From NCBI GenBank assembly GCA_029907515.1, contig JARYLT010000012.1:1-49017 (forward strand): DNA of 49,017 nucleotides, written 5' to 3'. The stretch's first letter is position 1. The number at the start of each line of letters is the position of its first letter. Source of the stretch: Spirochaetota bacterium (lineage in GTDB: Bacteria; Spirochaetota; UBA4802; UB4802). The notes below the pieces were generated by a model. It had not been told where the DNA came from and did not search any database. It saw only the letters and a program-made list of their open reading frames with translations. The position numbers and the translations under genes were made by a program. Positions 8,916 to 18,339 of the stretch are shown in pieces.

Positions 8916-9416
8916 TTATGATAATTTTTCTTCCAGTACAATTTTCTTTCCTGCAATTGTCAGATAAAAAATATCATCAGTTTCTTCAAGGCGGTCAAGA
9001 ATAGTAAATGATGCGGAGCGTTTGAATTTTGCAAGCATGGTGTTATTGCGTACATAGCAATACAGCTCTTTTCCCTTGCGAACATGAAGGGTAGAAACAT
9101 CAAGCTCCTCTTCCTGTCCTGTGCTTAACGTCAGAATTACCGTTTCAAAATCAGCAAAGCCTTTGAAACGAACGCCTGTTATAAATATTGGGGCATCCTC
9201 AACCACAATGGGGTATGTGAATTGTGAATAATGAATCACATATGTCCCATCTTTTGTTATGTTGATTGATTTATTAAAAAAATCTATAATGCGTTGATTG
9301 GTGAAAGGTTGCCCATTGTGAAACCAGTTGCCTTCAGCATCAAGCCTGATTTCGTCAATCTTTTCACCCTGCGCTAAAAGCTTTTTAATTTCATCAGGAA
9401 TTTCAGGGAATTGCAT
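8916..9416 (-). CDS. DUF1285-like conserved protein
   Basis: A 166-residue cytosolic protein of unknown function. The pattern EIRLDAEGNWFHNGQP, then DGTYVIHY and IVVEDAPIF, followed by beta-rich sequence and YCYVRNNTMLAKFKR, matches the DUF1285 family. The frame stays open upstream to 9518, but I choose the ATG at 9416. An AAAGG lies about 10 bases before it, and the extra upstream codons come from a diverged copy of the TPR-gene tail repeat (see 9433-9752) rather than a conserved domain. It lies downstream of the TPR gene on the same strand. Confidence 0.72.
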   Translation of the reverse strand: MQFPEIPDEIKKLLAQGEKIDEIRLDAEGNWFHNGQPFTNQRIIDFFNKSINITKDGTYVIHYSQFTYPIVVEDAPIFITGVRFKGFADFETVILTLSTGQEEELDVSTLHVRKGKELYCYVRNNTMLAKFKRSASFTILDRLEETDDIFYLTIAGKKIVLEEKLS

Positions 9417-9432
9417 GGATGCTACACCTTTA

Positions 9433-9752
9433 TTCTTTTTCAAAGAGAGTGTTTTTCCGTATGCTTCCATTGGGCAAACGGCGCTGTCCCAAAAGTCGTT
9501 TCGATATAATGTTTGCAAAATTTACTCAACGACCTCTTTTAGGAAAGCCAAAAAAATTATTTCAGAGAAAGTTCCTTTTCGTATGCTTCCATTGGATGAA
9601 CATTGCTGGATGAAAATCCAGCAAAAAAGAAAAAAATTATTTCAAAGAAAGTTCCTTTTCATACGCATCCATTGGATGAACGTTGCTGGATGAAAATCCA
9701 GCAAAAAAAGAAAAAAATTATTTCAGAGAAAGTTCCTTTTCATACGCCTCCA
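9433..9752 (-). repeat. Tandem copies of the TPR-gene 3' end with hairpins
   Basis: The last codons of the TPR gene plus about 45 following bases are repeated with a period of 80-81 bases: copies anchored at 9557, 9637 and 9718 (the native gene end), and a diverged fourth at about 9433-9482. Each clear copy encodes M-(E/D)-AYEKELSLK-stop on the minus strand. Two full units carry a perfect 9-bp inverted repeat (TTGCTGGAT, loop GAAA, ATCCAGCAA) at 9603-9624 and 9683-9704. On the minus strand the T-run precedes the hairpin, so this is not a textbook intrinsic terminator. The stretch 9417-9717 otherwise holds no gene. Confidence 0.85.
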
Positions 9753-11769
9753 TTGCTACTTTACGATTTAGACGTATTTCTTCATTGGTTGGGTCAAGCT
9801 CTGAAGCTTTAGTTAAGAACTGCAGCGATTTTTTGTATTCGCGTTTAGCGTAGTAGCAACGTCCAATATTATGATATGCCTGTGCGGTAATGCTATCCTC
9901 ACTGGAAGATTCAAGTACCTGATAAAAAATCTCCAGTGCCTTGTCATATTTATGCTGGTTGTATGCAATAGTGCCCATTGCCAGAAGCGCTTCGGGTTCA
10001 TTGGGTGAAATAAGCAATGCCTTCTGAAGAGACTGTACAGCCTGTGCCTGCTGTTTTTCATCCTTTGAACCAGATAGTATAATGCCAATATTTACATAAG
10101 CTTTTTTTGCATATTCATTGTTGCCATTTATTGCAATTACTCTGTTGAATGCCTCCAGTGCATAATCATTTCTTCCTTTATTGAAATAGAGCATACCAAG
10201 TGTAAACTGGGCTTCCTGCAAATTGGGCCACAGCCGCACCACTTTTATGTATTCATCCAGCGCTAAGTCCAGATACCCTTTTTCATAATACAGGTCAGCA
10301 ATGGCAAGCCGTGGTTTGGGATTGTCGGGATTATACTGTGCAGCGTCGTTAAATGCTGCAACGGCAAGCTCAGGTTTTCCAGCATGTTTGTAGGCAATCC
10401 CTAAGTTATACAGGGTGGAGCTGTCCTTAGGATCTATTGCAAGTGCCTTTTTATAAAAGCTAACTGCTTCTTCATACCGGTGCTGATCATCACGGATATT
10501 GCCCATATTGGCATAAGCCACACGGGCATTTTCCGAAACAGGCTCATACACGGTAATCTGCTTGTAATATTCAAACGCAGTATCTAAATCACCTTTACGG
10601 TAATATAATTCTGCTAATCGTGCAATGATGGCAACATTCCTGTTTTGCACTGGCTGCAGGCGTTCAAGCACCGCAATACTTTCATCATACCGTTCAAGTG
10701 ATGCATAAGCCTCTGAAAGCCCTTCTAAAAGTTTTTCTTCATTTGCACCAGATGATTCAGCTGCCTTGAATTCAGCCAGTGCCTTTTCATACTGCTGGCG
10801 CTGCATATACACTATACCCAAATTATAGTGATTAACTGGCTCATTGGGGTCAAGCTGTATGGCCATGGTCAGGTATTTTTCAGCCATTGCATAGTCACGC
10901 CTGCCTGTATAAAATGCACCTAAACGGCCATAGGCTAATTTTGCAATAGTTCCTGATGCATCAGCAGATGCAGCCTTTTTAAAGTATTCCACTGCTGATA
11001 ATTCGTCACCGGTTTTCAGGAATGTTAGTGCTGTGTTGTAAAGGGCTTGTGGGTTGTTGGGTGCAATGTCCAGTGCTTTTGTGTAGCTTTTAATGGCATC
11101 GGGAAACCTGCCCATATCATAGAGTATATTTCCTTTAAGTATCAGTAAATCAGGATTGTTTTCATCAATGTCAATGGCTTTTTCAATGGTAGCCAGTGCA
11201 TTGGGATAGTCTTTTTTGTGTCTGTAGGCAAGTGCTAAATTTTTTAAAATAGTGCTGTCTTTGTGTTTATATTTTAATGCTCGCAGGAATGTTTCAATGG
11301 CTTTAGTATAGTCGCCTCTGTCATCGTAGATCATGCCAATATAGGTAAGGGCAATAGCCTTATCGCTGTCAGGTGCATCGGATGCAACCACCTCATTAAA
11401 TTCATCAATGGCACTGGTATAATTCTTTTTAAAATAATATGTTTTGCCACGCAGTATGCGCGGGTTTTGCGATAGATCCTCCGGGATAAGCTTCTGGTCG
11501 CTTAAGCCTGGTAACAGTGTATTGTCCTGTGCAATGGTTTGCTTTTGATCAAGGAATGATGAAGGTTTTTTTATGACAGTTACTATCGCCACAACAAGTA
11601 CAACAAAAAGAATAAGGAACAATGCTGTAATTAAGGGATGATATTTTTTTGGAATTGATATGGCAAAACTTTTTTTAACGGGTTCTTCATTGTCTATAGA
11701 AAAGATGCGCATGCCTTCCGGTTTTTCTTCTGGAATGATTGTGAACCTGTGTTTTTTTATAGGAGGCAT
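9718..11769 (-). CDS. Membrane-anchored TPR repeat protein
   Basis: A 683-residue protein with a basic cytosolic N-terminus, one transmembrane helix (about 44-66, ALFLILFVVLVVAIVTVI) and then roughly sixteen 34-residue tetratricopeptide repeats. Recognisable repeat signatures include YNLGIVYMQRQQYEKALAEF and ALYNTALTFLKTGD. TPR arrays are protein-binding scaffolds; which partner it holds is unknown. GAGGTG lies a few bases before the ATG. It starts 3 bases after nusB ends, so it belongs to the ribH-nusB operon. Its 3' end is duplicated in tandem downstream. Confidence 0.88.
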   Translation of the reverse strand: MPPIKKHRFTIIPEEKPEGMRIFSIDNEEPVKKSFAISIPKKYHPLITALFLILFVVLVVAIVTVIKKPSSFLDQKQTIAQDNTLLPGLSDQKLIPEDLSQNPRILRGKTYYFKKNYTSAIDEFNEVVASDAPDSDKAIALTYIGMIYDDRGDYTKAIETFLRALKYKHKDSTILKNLALAYRHKKDYPNALATIEKAIDIDENNPDLLILKGNILYDMGRFPDAIKSYTKALDIAPNNPQALYNTALTFLKTGDELSAVEYFKKAASADASGTIAKLAYGRLGAFYTGRRDYAMAEKYLTMAIQLDPNEPVNHYNLGIVYMQRQQYEKALAEFKAAESSGANEEKLLEGLSEAYASLERYDESIAVLERLQPVQNRNVAIIARLAELYYRKGDLDTAFEYYKQITVYEPVSENARVAYANMGNIRDDQHRYEEAVSFYKKALAIDPKDSSTLYNLGIAYKHAGKPELAVAAFNDAAQYNPDNPKPRLAIADLYYEKGYLDLALDEYIKVVRLWPNLQEAQFTLGMLYFNKGRNDYALEAFNRVIAINGNNEYAKKAYVNIGIILSGSKDEKQQAQAVQSLQKALLISPNEPEALLAMGTIAYNQHKYDKALEIFYQVLESSSEDSITAQAYHNIGRCYYAKREYKKSLQFLTKASELDPTNEEIRLNRKVAMEAYEKELSLK

Positions 11770-11772
11770 GTT

Positions 11773-12186
11773 TCACCTCGTTTGGAGTTCATGTACCCGT
11801 ATTGCATCAAGGATTCCGTTTATAAACTGGCCAGAGTTTTCACTTCCATAAATTTTTCCCAGTTCAATCCCTTCATCAATAGTGACTGCATGGGGTATAG
11901 AATCTAAATATAACAGGGCGTAAATAGAAATTCTCAGTATAGACTTGTCAACAGGGTTGATGCGTTCAAATTTCCAATTTTTTGAGTATCGCTTTATCAG
12001 GTCATCAATAAAATCTAAATGATCTATAGTGCCTTCAATTAATGTAATGGCAAAATCCCTGATATCCTCCGGAATTTCCTTATCTACCCATTGCAGGGAA
12101 ATTAGCTCCTGTACTGGTGTACGAACCGTTTCGTACATATACAGCGCCTGCATGGCATATTCACGGGCTTTTCTTCTATGACCCAT
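11773..12186 (-). CDS. nusB: Transcription antitermination factor NusB
   Basis: RNA-binding partner of NusE (S10) in rRNA antitermination. The 137 residues are full length. Typical all-helical landmarks are RRKAREYAMQALYMYE at the N-terminus, the central NWKFERINPVDKSILRI and the C-terminal GKIYGSENSGQFINGILD. The start overlaps the ribH stop by one base. The ribH-nusB order is widely conserved in bacteria and supports the call. Confidence 0.95.
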   Translation of the reverse strand: MGHRRKAREYAMQALYMYETVRTPVQELISLQWVDKEIPEDIRDFAITLIEGTIDHLDFIDDLIKRYSKNWKFERINPVDKSILRISIYALLYLDSIPHAVTIDEGIELGKIYGSENSGQFINGILDAIRVHELQTR

Positions 12187-12650
12187 CAGCTTATCTTTTT
12201 ATACAGTTGTGCCATCTCAATAGCTGCCATTGCAGCGTCAAAGCCTTTATTGCCTGATTTGGTTCCTGCACGTTCAACAGCCTGTTCAATGGTATCGGTT
12301 GTAAGAACCCCGTAGATAACCGGCATCTGCGATTGCAGCGATACAAGCGCAACACCCTTTGAAACTTCTGCTGCAACATAGTCAAAATGTGGAGTAGCAC
12401 CCCGTATAACTGCGCCCAGGCAAATCACAGCATCATAACCACCTTTGGTGGCTACTTTCATTGCCACAGGAGGAATTTCAAACGCACCGGGTACCCATAT
12501 AACCGTTATGTTTTTTTCATCAGCATTGTGCCGTTGCAGGCAATCTAAAGCGCCAGATAAAAGTTTATTGGTAATAAATTCATTAAAACGTGAAACTATT
12601 ATTGCAACCTTTAAACCCGATGCATCTAATTTCCCTTCAATTGTGTTCAT
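12186..12650 (-). CDS. ribH: 6,7-dimethyl-8-ribityllumazine synthase
   Basis: Penultimate step of riboflavin synthesis, usually a cytosolic capsid-like oligomer. The 154 residues show [21 protein letters not shown] (substrate-binding), [16 protein letters not shown] with the catalytic H88, and [11 protein letters not shown]. It is the first gene of a minus-strand ribH-nusB-TPR unit and has its own candidate promoter at 12692-12720. No other riboflavin genes are in the window, and I see no FMN riboswitch in the 108-base upstream gap. Confidence 0.95.
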   Translation of the reverse strand: MNTIEGKLDASGLKVAIIVSRFNEFITNKLLSGALDCLQRHNADEKNITVIWVPGAFEIPPVAMKVATKGGYDAVICLGAVIRGATPHFDYVAAEVSKGVALVSLQSQMPVIYGVLTTDTIEQAVERAGTKSGNKGFDAAMAAIEMAQLYKKIS

Positions 12651-12691
12651 AGTTAACCTGCTTATATAATAAATTTTAATTTGGTCTAAAG

Positions 12692-12720
12692 CTTATAATA
12701 ATAAATCTAATGCATGACAA
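12692..12720 (-). promoter_or_regulatory. Candidate sigma-70 promoter for ribH-nusB-TPR
   Basis: On the minus strand TTGTCA (12715-12720) is followed after exactly 17 bases by TATAAG (12692-12697). The predicted start is near 12685, about 35 bases before the ribH ATG. The consensus match is good, but it is a sequence prediction only. Confidence 0.55.
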
Positions 12721-12758
12721 AGTTTGTTTCAATATATTCTATTCCGTCAAGTTATTTT

Positions 12759-14036
12759 TTAAAAACCTGCAGCGGTCATGATCATAACAACCTGACTCAC
12801 ATTATCATCCTGTGACAGATTTTTGCTTATACCATGTGTAAGCCATATAGGAAGTCCCCCGGGTCCCAGTATTCTGAAGCCATAGCCGCTGCCTGCAATG
12901 TGTTGTGATGCAGGGTTTATAATATAAGCATAATCAGCATAAAGATTCATCCGTAACCGTGTTGCCACATTAAATCCATACTGCAGGTTACACAGGGCAA
13001 AAGACTCTACTCTGAACTGATCCACTGTAGTGCCATGTACCACATCCAATTTGGCATTGTCAATGGTTCCGCCAAAGCGTGGCTGAGATAAAAAGTCATT
13101 ATCAATGCCACCTTTAATGCGCATGCGTACAATGAGGTTCTGGCTGTTACCAAAGACTTTGCCACAGGTTAATGTTGATGAATAAATAACAAAGGTTTTA
13201 GCTTCTTTCCCCATCTGAAGTTTGCCGGGTTCACCCCACGTGTCCCACTGGCTGCGGATCCCATATCCAATCCAGTTCTGAAATGCAATGCCATTAAATA
13301 ATTGGTCAATCCCCTGTTCGGTATAGTGCTCAATATTCCAATCAATGCGCGGAAAAAGATTATAGTGGTTTTTTGGCATAATAAAATCAGGGGGTGTATC
13401 TCGCTTTATAAAGAAGTATTGCCGGGAATCAATTGTTAAGCCCAGGATGTTATATAATGGCAAAGAAATTTTTAAGGTAACTATCTCTGATGTATAGTTT
13501 GTATAAAACAGGAGGTCTTCATTAAAGCGCTCGCCAAAGAAACCAAAGTTTGTACCACTGGCATATAAAAATGATCCAATTAATGTTTCCTGTAATGAAA
13601 CATTATCCCATATAAATTTTTTCTGGGTAAATTTTGCAGTAGCTTTGAACCCAACCCAGGTAAAAGCAAAATCCGTATTTGAGTTAAAAATATTGTTTTT
13701 GTTATAAAGGATAGCAGGGGCAAAAATACTATTTTTAGATTCCAGTGGTATCTCACCCAGCAATACTATAATGGTTGAGATATCTTCATGGGTAGCATCC
13801 TTCAATTTATCAAAATCAGCCTGCTGGTATGTTTGTATTTGTTTTTTTTCTGCTTTATCCTGTTCGGTCTCTTTTTTTTCTTTGTATAATGTTTGTTTGT
13901 CAATTGTCTCAATTGTTTTCTTTATAGTTTTGCCAATAGAAGATTTTTTTTCTTGAGGTTTGTCCTGTGCAAATAGTACCATTGAAATGGAAATGACTGC
14001 AGCTAACAGAATGTATCGTATTAATTTTTCCACCAT
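12759..14036 (-). CDS. Predicted outer-membrane beta-barrel protein
   Basis: A 425-residue exported protein: signal peptide (about 1-23, ending in LFAQ), a Lys/Glu/Gln-rich linker (24-75), then a beta-rich body of alternating aromatic strands ending in ...MTAAGF with the terminal phenylalanine typical of barrel proteins. The C-terminal third (PRFGGTIDNAKLD..., FALCNLQYGFNVATRLRMNLYADY, GSGYGFRILGPGGLPIWL) resembles the last strands of Omp85/surface-antigen barrels (BamA/TamA-like). No POTRA domains are seen. The Omp85 relation is inference. It stands alone between ribH and the transporter fusion. Confidence 0.65.
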   Translation of the reverse strand: MVEKLIRYILLAAVISISMVLFAQDKPQEKKSSIGKTIKKTIETIDKQTLYKEKKETEQDKAEKKQIQTYQQADFDKLKDATHEDISTIIVLLGEIPLESKNSIFAPAILYNKNNIFNSNTDFAFTWVGFKATAKFTQKKFIWDNVSLQETLIGSFLYASGTNFGFFGERFNEDLLFYTNYTSEIVTLKISLPLYNILGLTIDSRQYFFIKRDTPPDFIMPKNHYNLFPRIDWNIEHYTEQGIDQLFNGIAFQNWIGYGIRSQWDTWGEPGKLQMGKEAKTFVIYSSTLTCGKVFGNSQNLIVRMRIKGGIDNDFLSQPRFGGTIDNAKLDVVHGTTVDQFRVESFALCNLQYGFNVATRLRMNLYADYAYIINPASQHIAGSGYGFRILGPGGLPIWLTHGISKNLSQDDNVSQVVMIMTAAGF

Positions 14037-14167
14037 GAGTTCCTGAAAGTTGTAATTTTGTAAGTTATTTACAATACCTGTTTACGATATACCTGCCATC
14101 ATTGGTCACAGGCTTGTACCTTTCATTATCTATGACAATTGTATAAATAATACATGCTGCATTGTAT

Positions 14168-17137
14168 TCATATATTGTATTGTGATAATGTTGATCTGAG
14201 GCGATCCGCAATCACTTTCATGACATTGATGGCTATCACAGGATTGGATTTAACTGTTAATAAAAAATCATTTCGCTTTAATGAAAGTAAAAGGGATTGT
14301 CTGGTAGTTTTCACGGTAGCACTGCGGGGCTCTTTATCTATAATGGATAACTCACCAATACAATCGCCAATTCTAAGACGCGCTATCTCTTTTCCTTTTT
14401 TGCTTACACTGACTTCCCCCTCCATAATTATAAAAAGCTCATCACCAGTTTGGCCTTCTTTGATGAATTCAGTATTTTCAGGAAGCTTTTGTATACGTGC
14501 AATCTGTATCAGATGAACAAGCTGGTCAACAGGTGTATCTTTGAACAGTGCATTCTGTTTCAGGAAGGTAAGTATCTGTATTGTCTGTGTCACTGGATCC
14601 TCCTTGGCGCTTTGAGTATTATCAATAAGTGAAATACAATAGTCAAGCTGTTTTGCCAGCGCAGGTATACTTGAACGCAGGTATTTACAATTTTTAATAA
14701 AAAGAGGTAGAGGTGCAGGTGCAACGTCCTTTGCAGAATAGGTTTCAAGTAATGCTAACTTTTTGCCTTTTTGCGTCAGAGTCAAAAATTCAATGATGTA
14801 ATTTTCAATTTCTATATCTTTAAAAAGCAGATTTGATTCGTATGCAATATCAACATGTATTCCGGTAGATAGCGCCAGGGCTTTTATAAGCAAATTTTTT
14901 TCATACAGTATTGCATCAGTAAATATAAACATAAGAAAGTCTTTTGCTATTTTATTTAATTGCAGTGGTGTAATAGTGGCACGGCACTGATATAGCTGGT
15001 GAATACGTGCTATTGAAGCATTAATAAAAAGTGGCAGGTTTTCCTCTGGCACTATATTCAAAGCAATAAATACATTCAGATAGTTTGCTTTTTTGTGGTA
15101 GGACCGTTTCTGAATGATTCGATTTTCCAGAATAGAATAGTTGCTTTCAGTGCTTAATAGTGCGGAAAGCATTTCTACAGGAAGATCAAAGCGGAAATCA
15201 CACAGCATAAACCGTATTTCAGGATTTACCTGTGCTTTAGTCAGGAAACGTTGCAGGTCATGAAGTGGTGCATGTTTAAAGCGATAGAGTATTCGTATAG
15301 CCTGTGACTGAGAAAGCATATCAGCATGAAGAATAATAAATTGAAATAGGAAAAGATTGCCACTAAAAAGTGCCAAACGATATAGTATATTGATATATAA
15401 TTCTGGTTTACTAACAGAACAGAGCATGAGAAACTCCGTGTCAGCTCTTTCTTTTCCCTCCAGAATGTTTTGTTCAAGTTCATGGAATGTGTTGATGATG
15501 GATTTTTCACTGTATGCATTGTCATTTATCAGCAAAGATTGAATCAAAGGTTCAATTGCAAGTTGTGGGTTAGATTGTAGCAAAATTTCCTTACGGGTAA
15601 CTATCGCACATTGTGATAGAAAACGATAGGCATATACTCGTACCAGCGGGTTTTCATCATTTACTGCTTTTTTACATAGTTCAACAGCACGTTCTTCTGG
15701 TGCTTCATATATAATTGAAAGCAGGTGTATTTTGGTGTTTTCGGATAGCACATCATAATATTGGATAATCATAGGAAACAGTTCTGCTGACATACCCTGC
15801 TGTAGCAGCGTATCAATAAATTCAGATTTATTTTCTATGTTTGGGTTTTTGATAATCTCAATGATATCACTGCCAGATATTTGTAGTGTGTTTGGTAGCT
15901 GTGGCTGTAATTTGAAATAGATTGCTTTTTTATACAGGGCATTCTGTTTTATGGTTATGGTCACAAATAATAATCCAATTGCAAACGCTATGATGAAAAC
16001 CGTATGTAATGGAAGTGTTGCATATAGTGAAAGTAATAGCCCGCCTGCTATCATGCCCAGTGGACTTACGATGCTGTTGATGATGGACCGCGCCTGGTTT
16101 ACTCTGTCAGCAGGATAGATAGACAACATTATATTGCTGACAGGCTGACGAATAAAGAAGCTCATATTTTTGCGGAAAAAACGCAATGCTACAGCAGCAA
16201 GCAACGTGGGTGTTAACACTGCATATATGATAATTAGGCAGTATGATGAGGGATAGAGCAGGTTGGCAGTTGGAATACTTAATTTTTTAATGATGCGTGA
16301 TGTAACAAAAAGTTGCATGGCTACTGTTATGAAATCGGTTATAAATGTATACCTGCTTATAAAGACAGCCAGTGTTTCCTGTGAAGGATAAAGATGTGTG
16401 GCAATGCGTGCAAAAAAATACTCCGTGTGTTGATTGGCAATTGCCATAACAAAAACTGCAATAGCGCTTACAATAAACATGCGGCTTGAAAACAGAGTAG
16501 AAAGTTTGTCCAAAAATTTGTGTTCCGAATAGCCACGTGTGCTCGTATTGATTTTTGCAGTTGCAAAAAATGGGATAAGTATCAGAATACCGGCTGCAAG
16601 CCATAGTAACGGGGCATAGTGAATAAAGAGTGTACTGTACAGGGAAATTATAATGGTAATAATTATTCCGCCTAATTTGGATCCAGCCATTAAAAACGGG
16701 AATATCCGTTTGGAACTTTGCAGGGTAAGGAACTGAAATGAAAAATTAATGAAATGAGCATCTAAATAAAATGTTGCAATATAATTGCCAATAAAAAGAT
16801 AAAGAGGGTCATGTGGTGCCCAGCCTGAAGGAAGTAGTGTGCTGCCGGGTATACAGCAAAATAACACAATGAGCAGAATATATGCTCGATTTAAAGAAAA
16901 TAATTCAAGGAAATAGGTGTAGATAAATCCAGAAAGGAATAATACAATGCCATTAATTGCAAAAAATTTGTATAGCCCGGCTGCCCCGTATGTTTGTAAA
17001 AACAGTGATTCGGTATATACCTGACCAGTTGCGAAGAATATTCCTGAGAACAGATACAGAAAGAAAAGCGGGATGGTGAATGATAATTCCTCACTGCGCA
17101 GTGAAAATATTTTCCATCCCGCTTCTTTTATATTCAT
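14168..17137 (-). CDS. MFS/nucleotide-translocase-like + HEAT + cyclic-nucleotide-binding fusion
   Basis: A 989-residue three-part protein. Residues about 1-410 contain around 12 hydrophobic helices with the look of an ATP/ADP-translocase-like or MFS-like transporter (SEELSFTIPLFFLYLFSGIF at the N-terminus). Residues about 415-850 are helical HEAT-like repeats (e.g. NPLVRVYAYRFLSQC). Residues about 868-985 form a cyclic-nucleotide-binding domain with an intact phosphate-binding cassette (GDCIGELSIIDKEPRSATV, with the usual Glu and Arg). Similar transporter-HEAT-cNMP fusions are known in several phyla. The substrate is unknown. cAMP/cGMP control of transport is plausible, but no cyclase is in the window. 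Confidence 0.8.
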   Translation of the reverse strand: MNIKEAGWKIFSLRSEELSFTIPLFFLYLFSGIFFATGQVYTESLFLQTYGAAGLYKFFAINGIVLFLSGFIYTYFLELFSLNRAYILLIVLFCCIPGSTLLPSGWAPHDPLYLFIGNYIATFYLDAHFINFSFQFLTLQSSKRIFPFLMAGSKLGGIIITIIISLYSTLFIHYAPLLWLAAGILILIPFFATAKINTSTRGYSEHKFLDKLSTLFSSRMFIVSAIAVFVMAIANQHTEYFFARIATHLYPSQETLAVFISRYTFITDFITVAMQLFVTSRIIKKLSIPTANLLYPSSYCLIIIYAVLTPTLLAAVALRFFRKNMSFFIRQPVSNIMLSIYPADRVNQARSIINSIVSPLGMIAGGLLLSLYATLPLHTVFIIAFAIGLLFVTITIKQNALYKKAIYFKLQPQLPNTLQISGSDIIEIIKNPNIENKSEFIDTLLQQGMSAELFPMIIQYYDVLSENTKIHLLSIIYEAPEERAVELCKKAVNDENPLVRVYAYRFLSQCAIVTRKEILLQSNPQLAIEPLIQSLLINDNAYSEKSIINTFHELEQNILEGKERADTEFLMLCSVSKPELYINILYRLALFSGNLFLFQFIILHADMLSQSQAIRILYRFKHAPLHDLQRFLTKAQVNPEIRFMLCDFRFDLPVEMLSALLSTESNYSILENRIIQKRSYHKKANYLNVFIALNIVPEENLPLFINASIARIHQLYQCRATITPLQLNKIAKDFLMFIFTDAILYEKNLLIKALALSTGIHVDIAYESNLLFKDIEIENYIIEFLTLTQKGKKLALLETYSAKDVAPAPLPLFIKNCKYLRSSIPALAKQLDYCISLIDNTQSAKEDPVTQTIQILTFLKQNALFKDTPVDQLVHLIQIARIQKLPENTEFIKEGQTGDELFIIMEGEVSVSKKGKEIARLRIGDCIGELSIIDKEPRSATVKTTRQSLLLSLKRNDFLLTVKSNPVIAINVMKVIADRLRSTLSQYNI

Positions 17138-17197
17138 AATAAAGATGAAATCCCATAGCTCCTTTGCTTGTATTATCGGAACTATCGGACATAAAAA

Positions 17198-17962
17198 TTA
17201 CTTACTCATTGCTGCCTGTACAAATTCTAAGGTTTTGCGGACATTTTCATCAAAGAAACACTTCAATTCTTTTTTCATATCGCCTTCTTTTAGCTCTTTT
17301 TTAATCCTTTCCGCAGTCTCTTTTCGTATACATAGTTTCAGAGGAGTAAAGGCATTGCCAGGATTATTCTTCCAGAGATTTATAAGTTCTTTTGCCCTGC
17401 TTATCAGCTTATCCTCATCAACAAGTTCATCAATGAGGCCTAATTGCAACGCCTGTTCGGGGCCAAACATATTACCAAAATACATGATGTCTCTGAACTT
17501 TTTGTCACTATCAAGACCAAATCGAACCACATTCCATTGCGCAATAGAAAGAGGTAGACCAATTTTAATTTCGCTCATACCCATCTTGATTTTTGGATGG
17601 TTTTTCATGATTCGGTAATCACAGGCCATTGCAAAAATCATACCGCCGGCAACGGTATGACCATTTAATGCTGCAATGACTGGCTTTTCAAACATAAACA
17701 GTTCCAGTAAAATTTCTTCTTCAACTTCAAAAAATTTAACTACTTCATCCACATCCTTAAAACTCAAAAACATAGGCAGGCTGAATCCGGATGAAAACGT
17801 TTTGCCTTCCCCGGTTAAAATAACACCTTTAATTGAAGTATCAGCTGCTGCTTCTTTAAGATAATTGCGAAGGTCATTCAGCACCGTGTCGGTGAGTGCA
17901 TTCATTTTGCCATCATTCAAGGTCAGAATGTAAACATTATCTTCTACTTTTTTTTGCAACAT
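17198..17962 (-). CDS. Enoyl-CoA hydratase/isomerase family protein (crotonase)
   Basis: A 254-residue crotonase-fold enzyme that acts on acyl-CoA thioesters. It shows an oxyanion-hole region (FSSGFSLPMFL), GHTVAGGMIFAMACDYRI and the second active-site loop MSEIKIGLPLS, where the Glu of the hydratase active site is kept. The first catalytic Glu position reads as GGMIFAM rather than GGxxEL, so it is more likely an isomerase- or other crotonase-type activity than a standard hydratase. The upstream region contains two TGTACA sites, one of which resembles a box before the thiolase operon. The substrate is not certain. Confidence 0.85.
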   Translation of the reverse strand: MLQKKVEDNVYILTLNDGKMNALTDTVLNDLRNYLKEAAADTSIKGVILTGEGKTFSSGFSLPMFLSFKDVDEVVKFFEVEEEILLELFMFEKPVIAALNGHTVAGGMIFAMACDYRIMKNHPKIKMGMSEIKIGLPLSIAQWNVVRFGLDSDKKFRDIMYFGNMFGPEQALQLGLIDELVDEDKLISRAKELINLWKNNPGNAFTPLKLCIRKETAERIKKELKEGDMKKELKCFFDENVRKTLEFVQAAMSK

Positions 17963-18001
17963 ACCATGCCCCCATTTTGTGTAATAAAAATTTAACTATA
18001 T

Positions 18002-18020
18002 ATGTACACAATATTGTACA
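18002..18020. promoter_or_regulatory. Candidate operator: paired TGTACA sites
   Basis: TGTACA at 18003-18008 and again at 18015-18020, 12 bases apart. The first lies in ATGTACACAAT, which matches ATGTACACTAT at 24051-24061 in 10 of 11 bases. It sits about 40 bases upstream of the crotonase start. TGTACA alone is common by chance (about 16 expected in the window), so only the longer match and the placement are suggestive. Confidence 0.35.
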
Positions 18021-18107
18021 GGCGTATAAGTTGTAAAGAAGAAATTTTTGGAAAAATACTCTTGACCTTTTTATGCAGCCCAAATGTTTTAATTTCGTTG
18101 CTATTTA

Positions 18108-18116
18108 TGGTATAAT
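18108..18116 (+). promoter_or_regulatory. Candidate extended -10 promoter
   Basis: TGGTATAAT at 18108-18116 is an extended -10 element, identical to the one in front of the glycosyltransferase at 33590. The -35 region is poor. If used, it gives a leader of roughly 285 bases before the dehydrogenase start. Confidence 0.35.
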
Positions 18117-18339
18117 TTGAGAGAAATGGTTGCTTTTATTGATAATAATAATCTTCTAAAATAATGTATTTTGTGTTTTTTAACCATTGTTTTATTGGGT
18201 TGACTATTACCACATAAAGTATAAACTCATTGATTCTGGGATGTTTTATTTTGCTGCATGGTTTGTAAGTAATGTTTTTGTCTATTACCGTGGATTTTTA
18301 AACAAAATGAAAATATTTACACATCTTACCTTTAACTCA

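Noticed and set aside
9417-9518. N-terminal 34 codons of the longer frame upstream of the DUF1285-like gene
   Set aside because: The codons derive from a diverged copy of the TPR tail repeat, and the ATG at 9416 has a better Shine-Dalgarno.
9551-9752. Possible CRISPR array (regular repeats)
   Set aside because: Only two to three units, no spacers of unique sequence, and the repeated part is the 3' end of a gene plus a hairpin.
18125-18163. 12-codon leader peptide after the extended -10 element
   Set aside because: No Shine-Dalgarno with proper spacing and no attenuator-like codon run.
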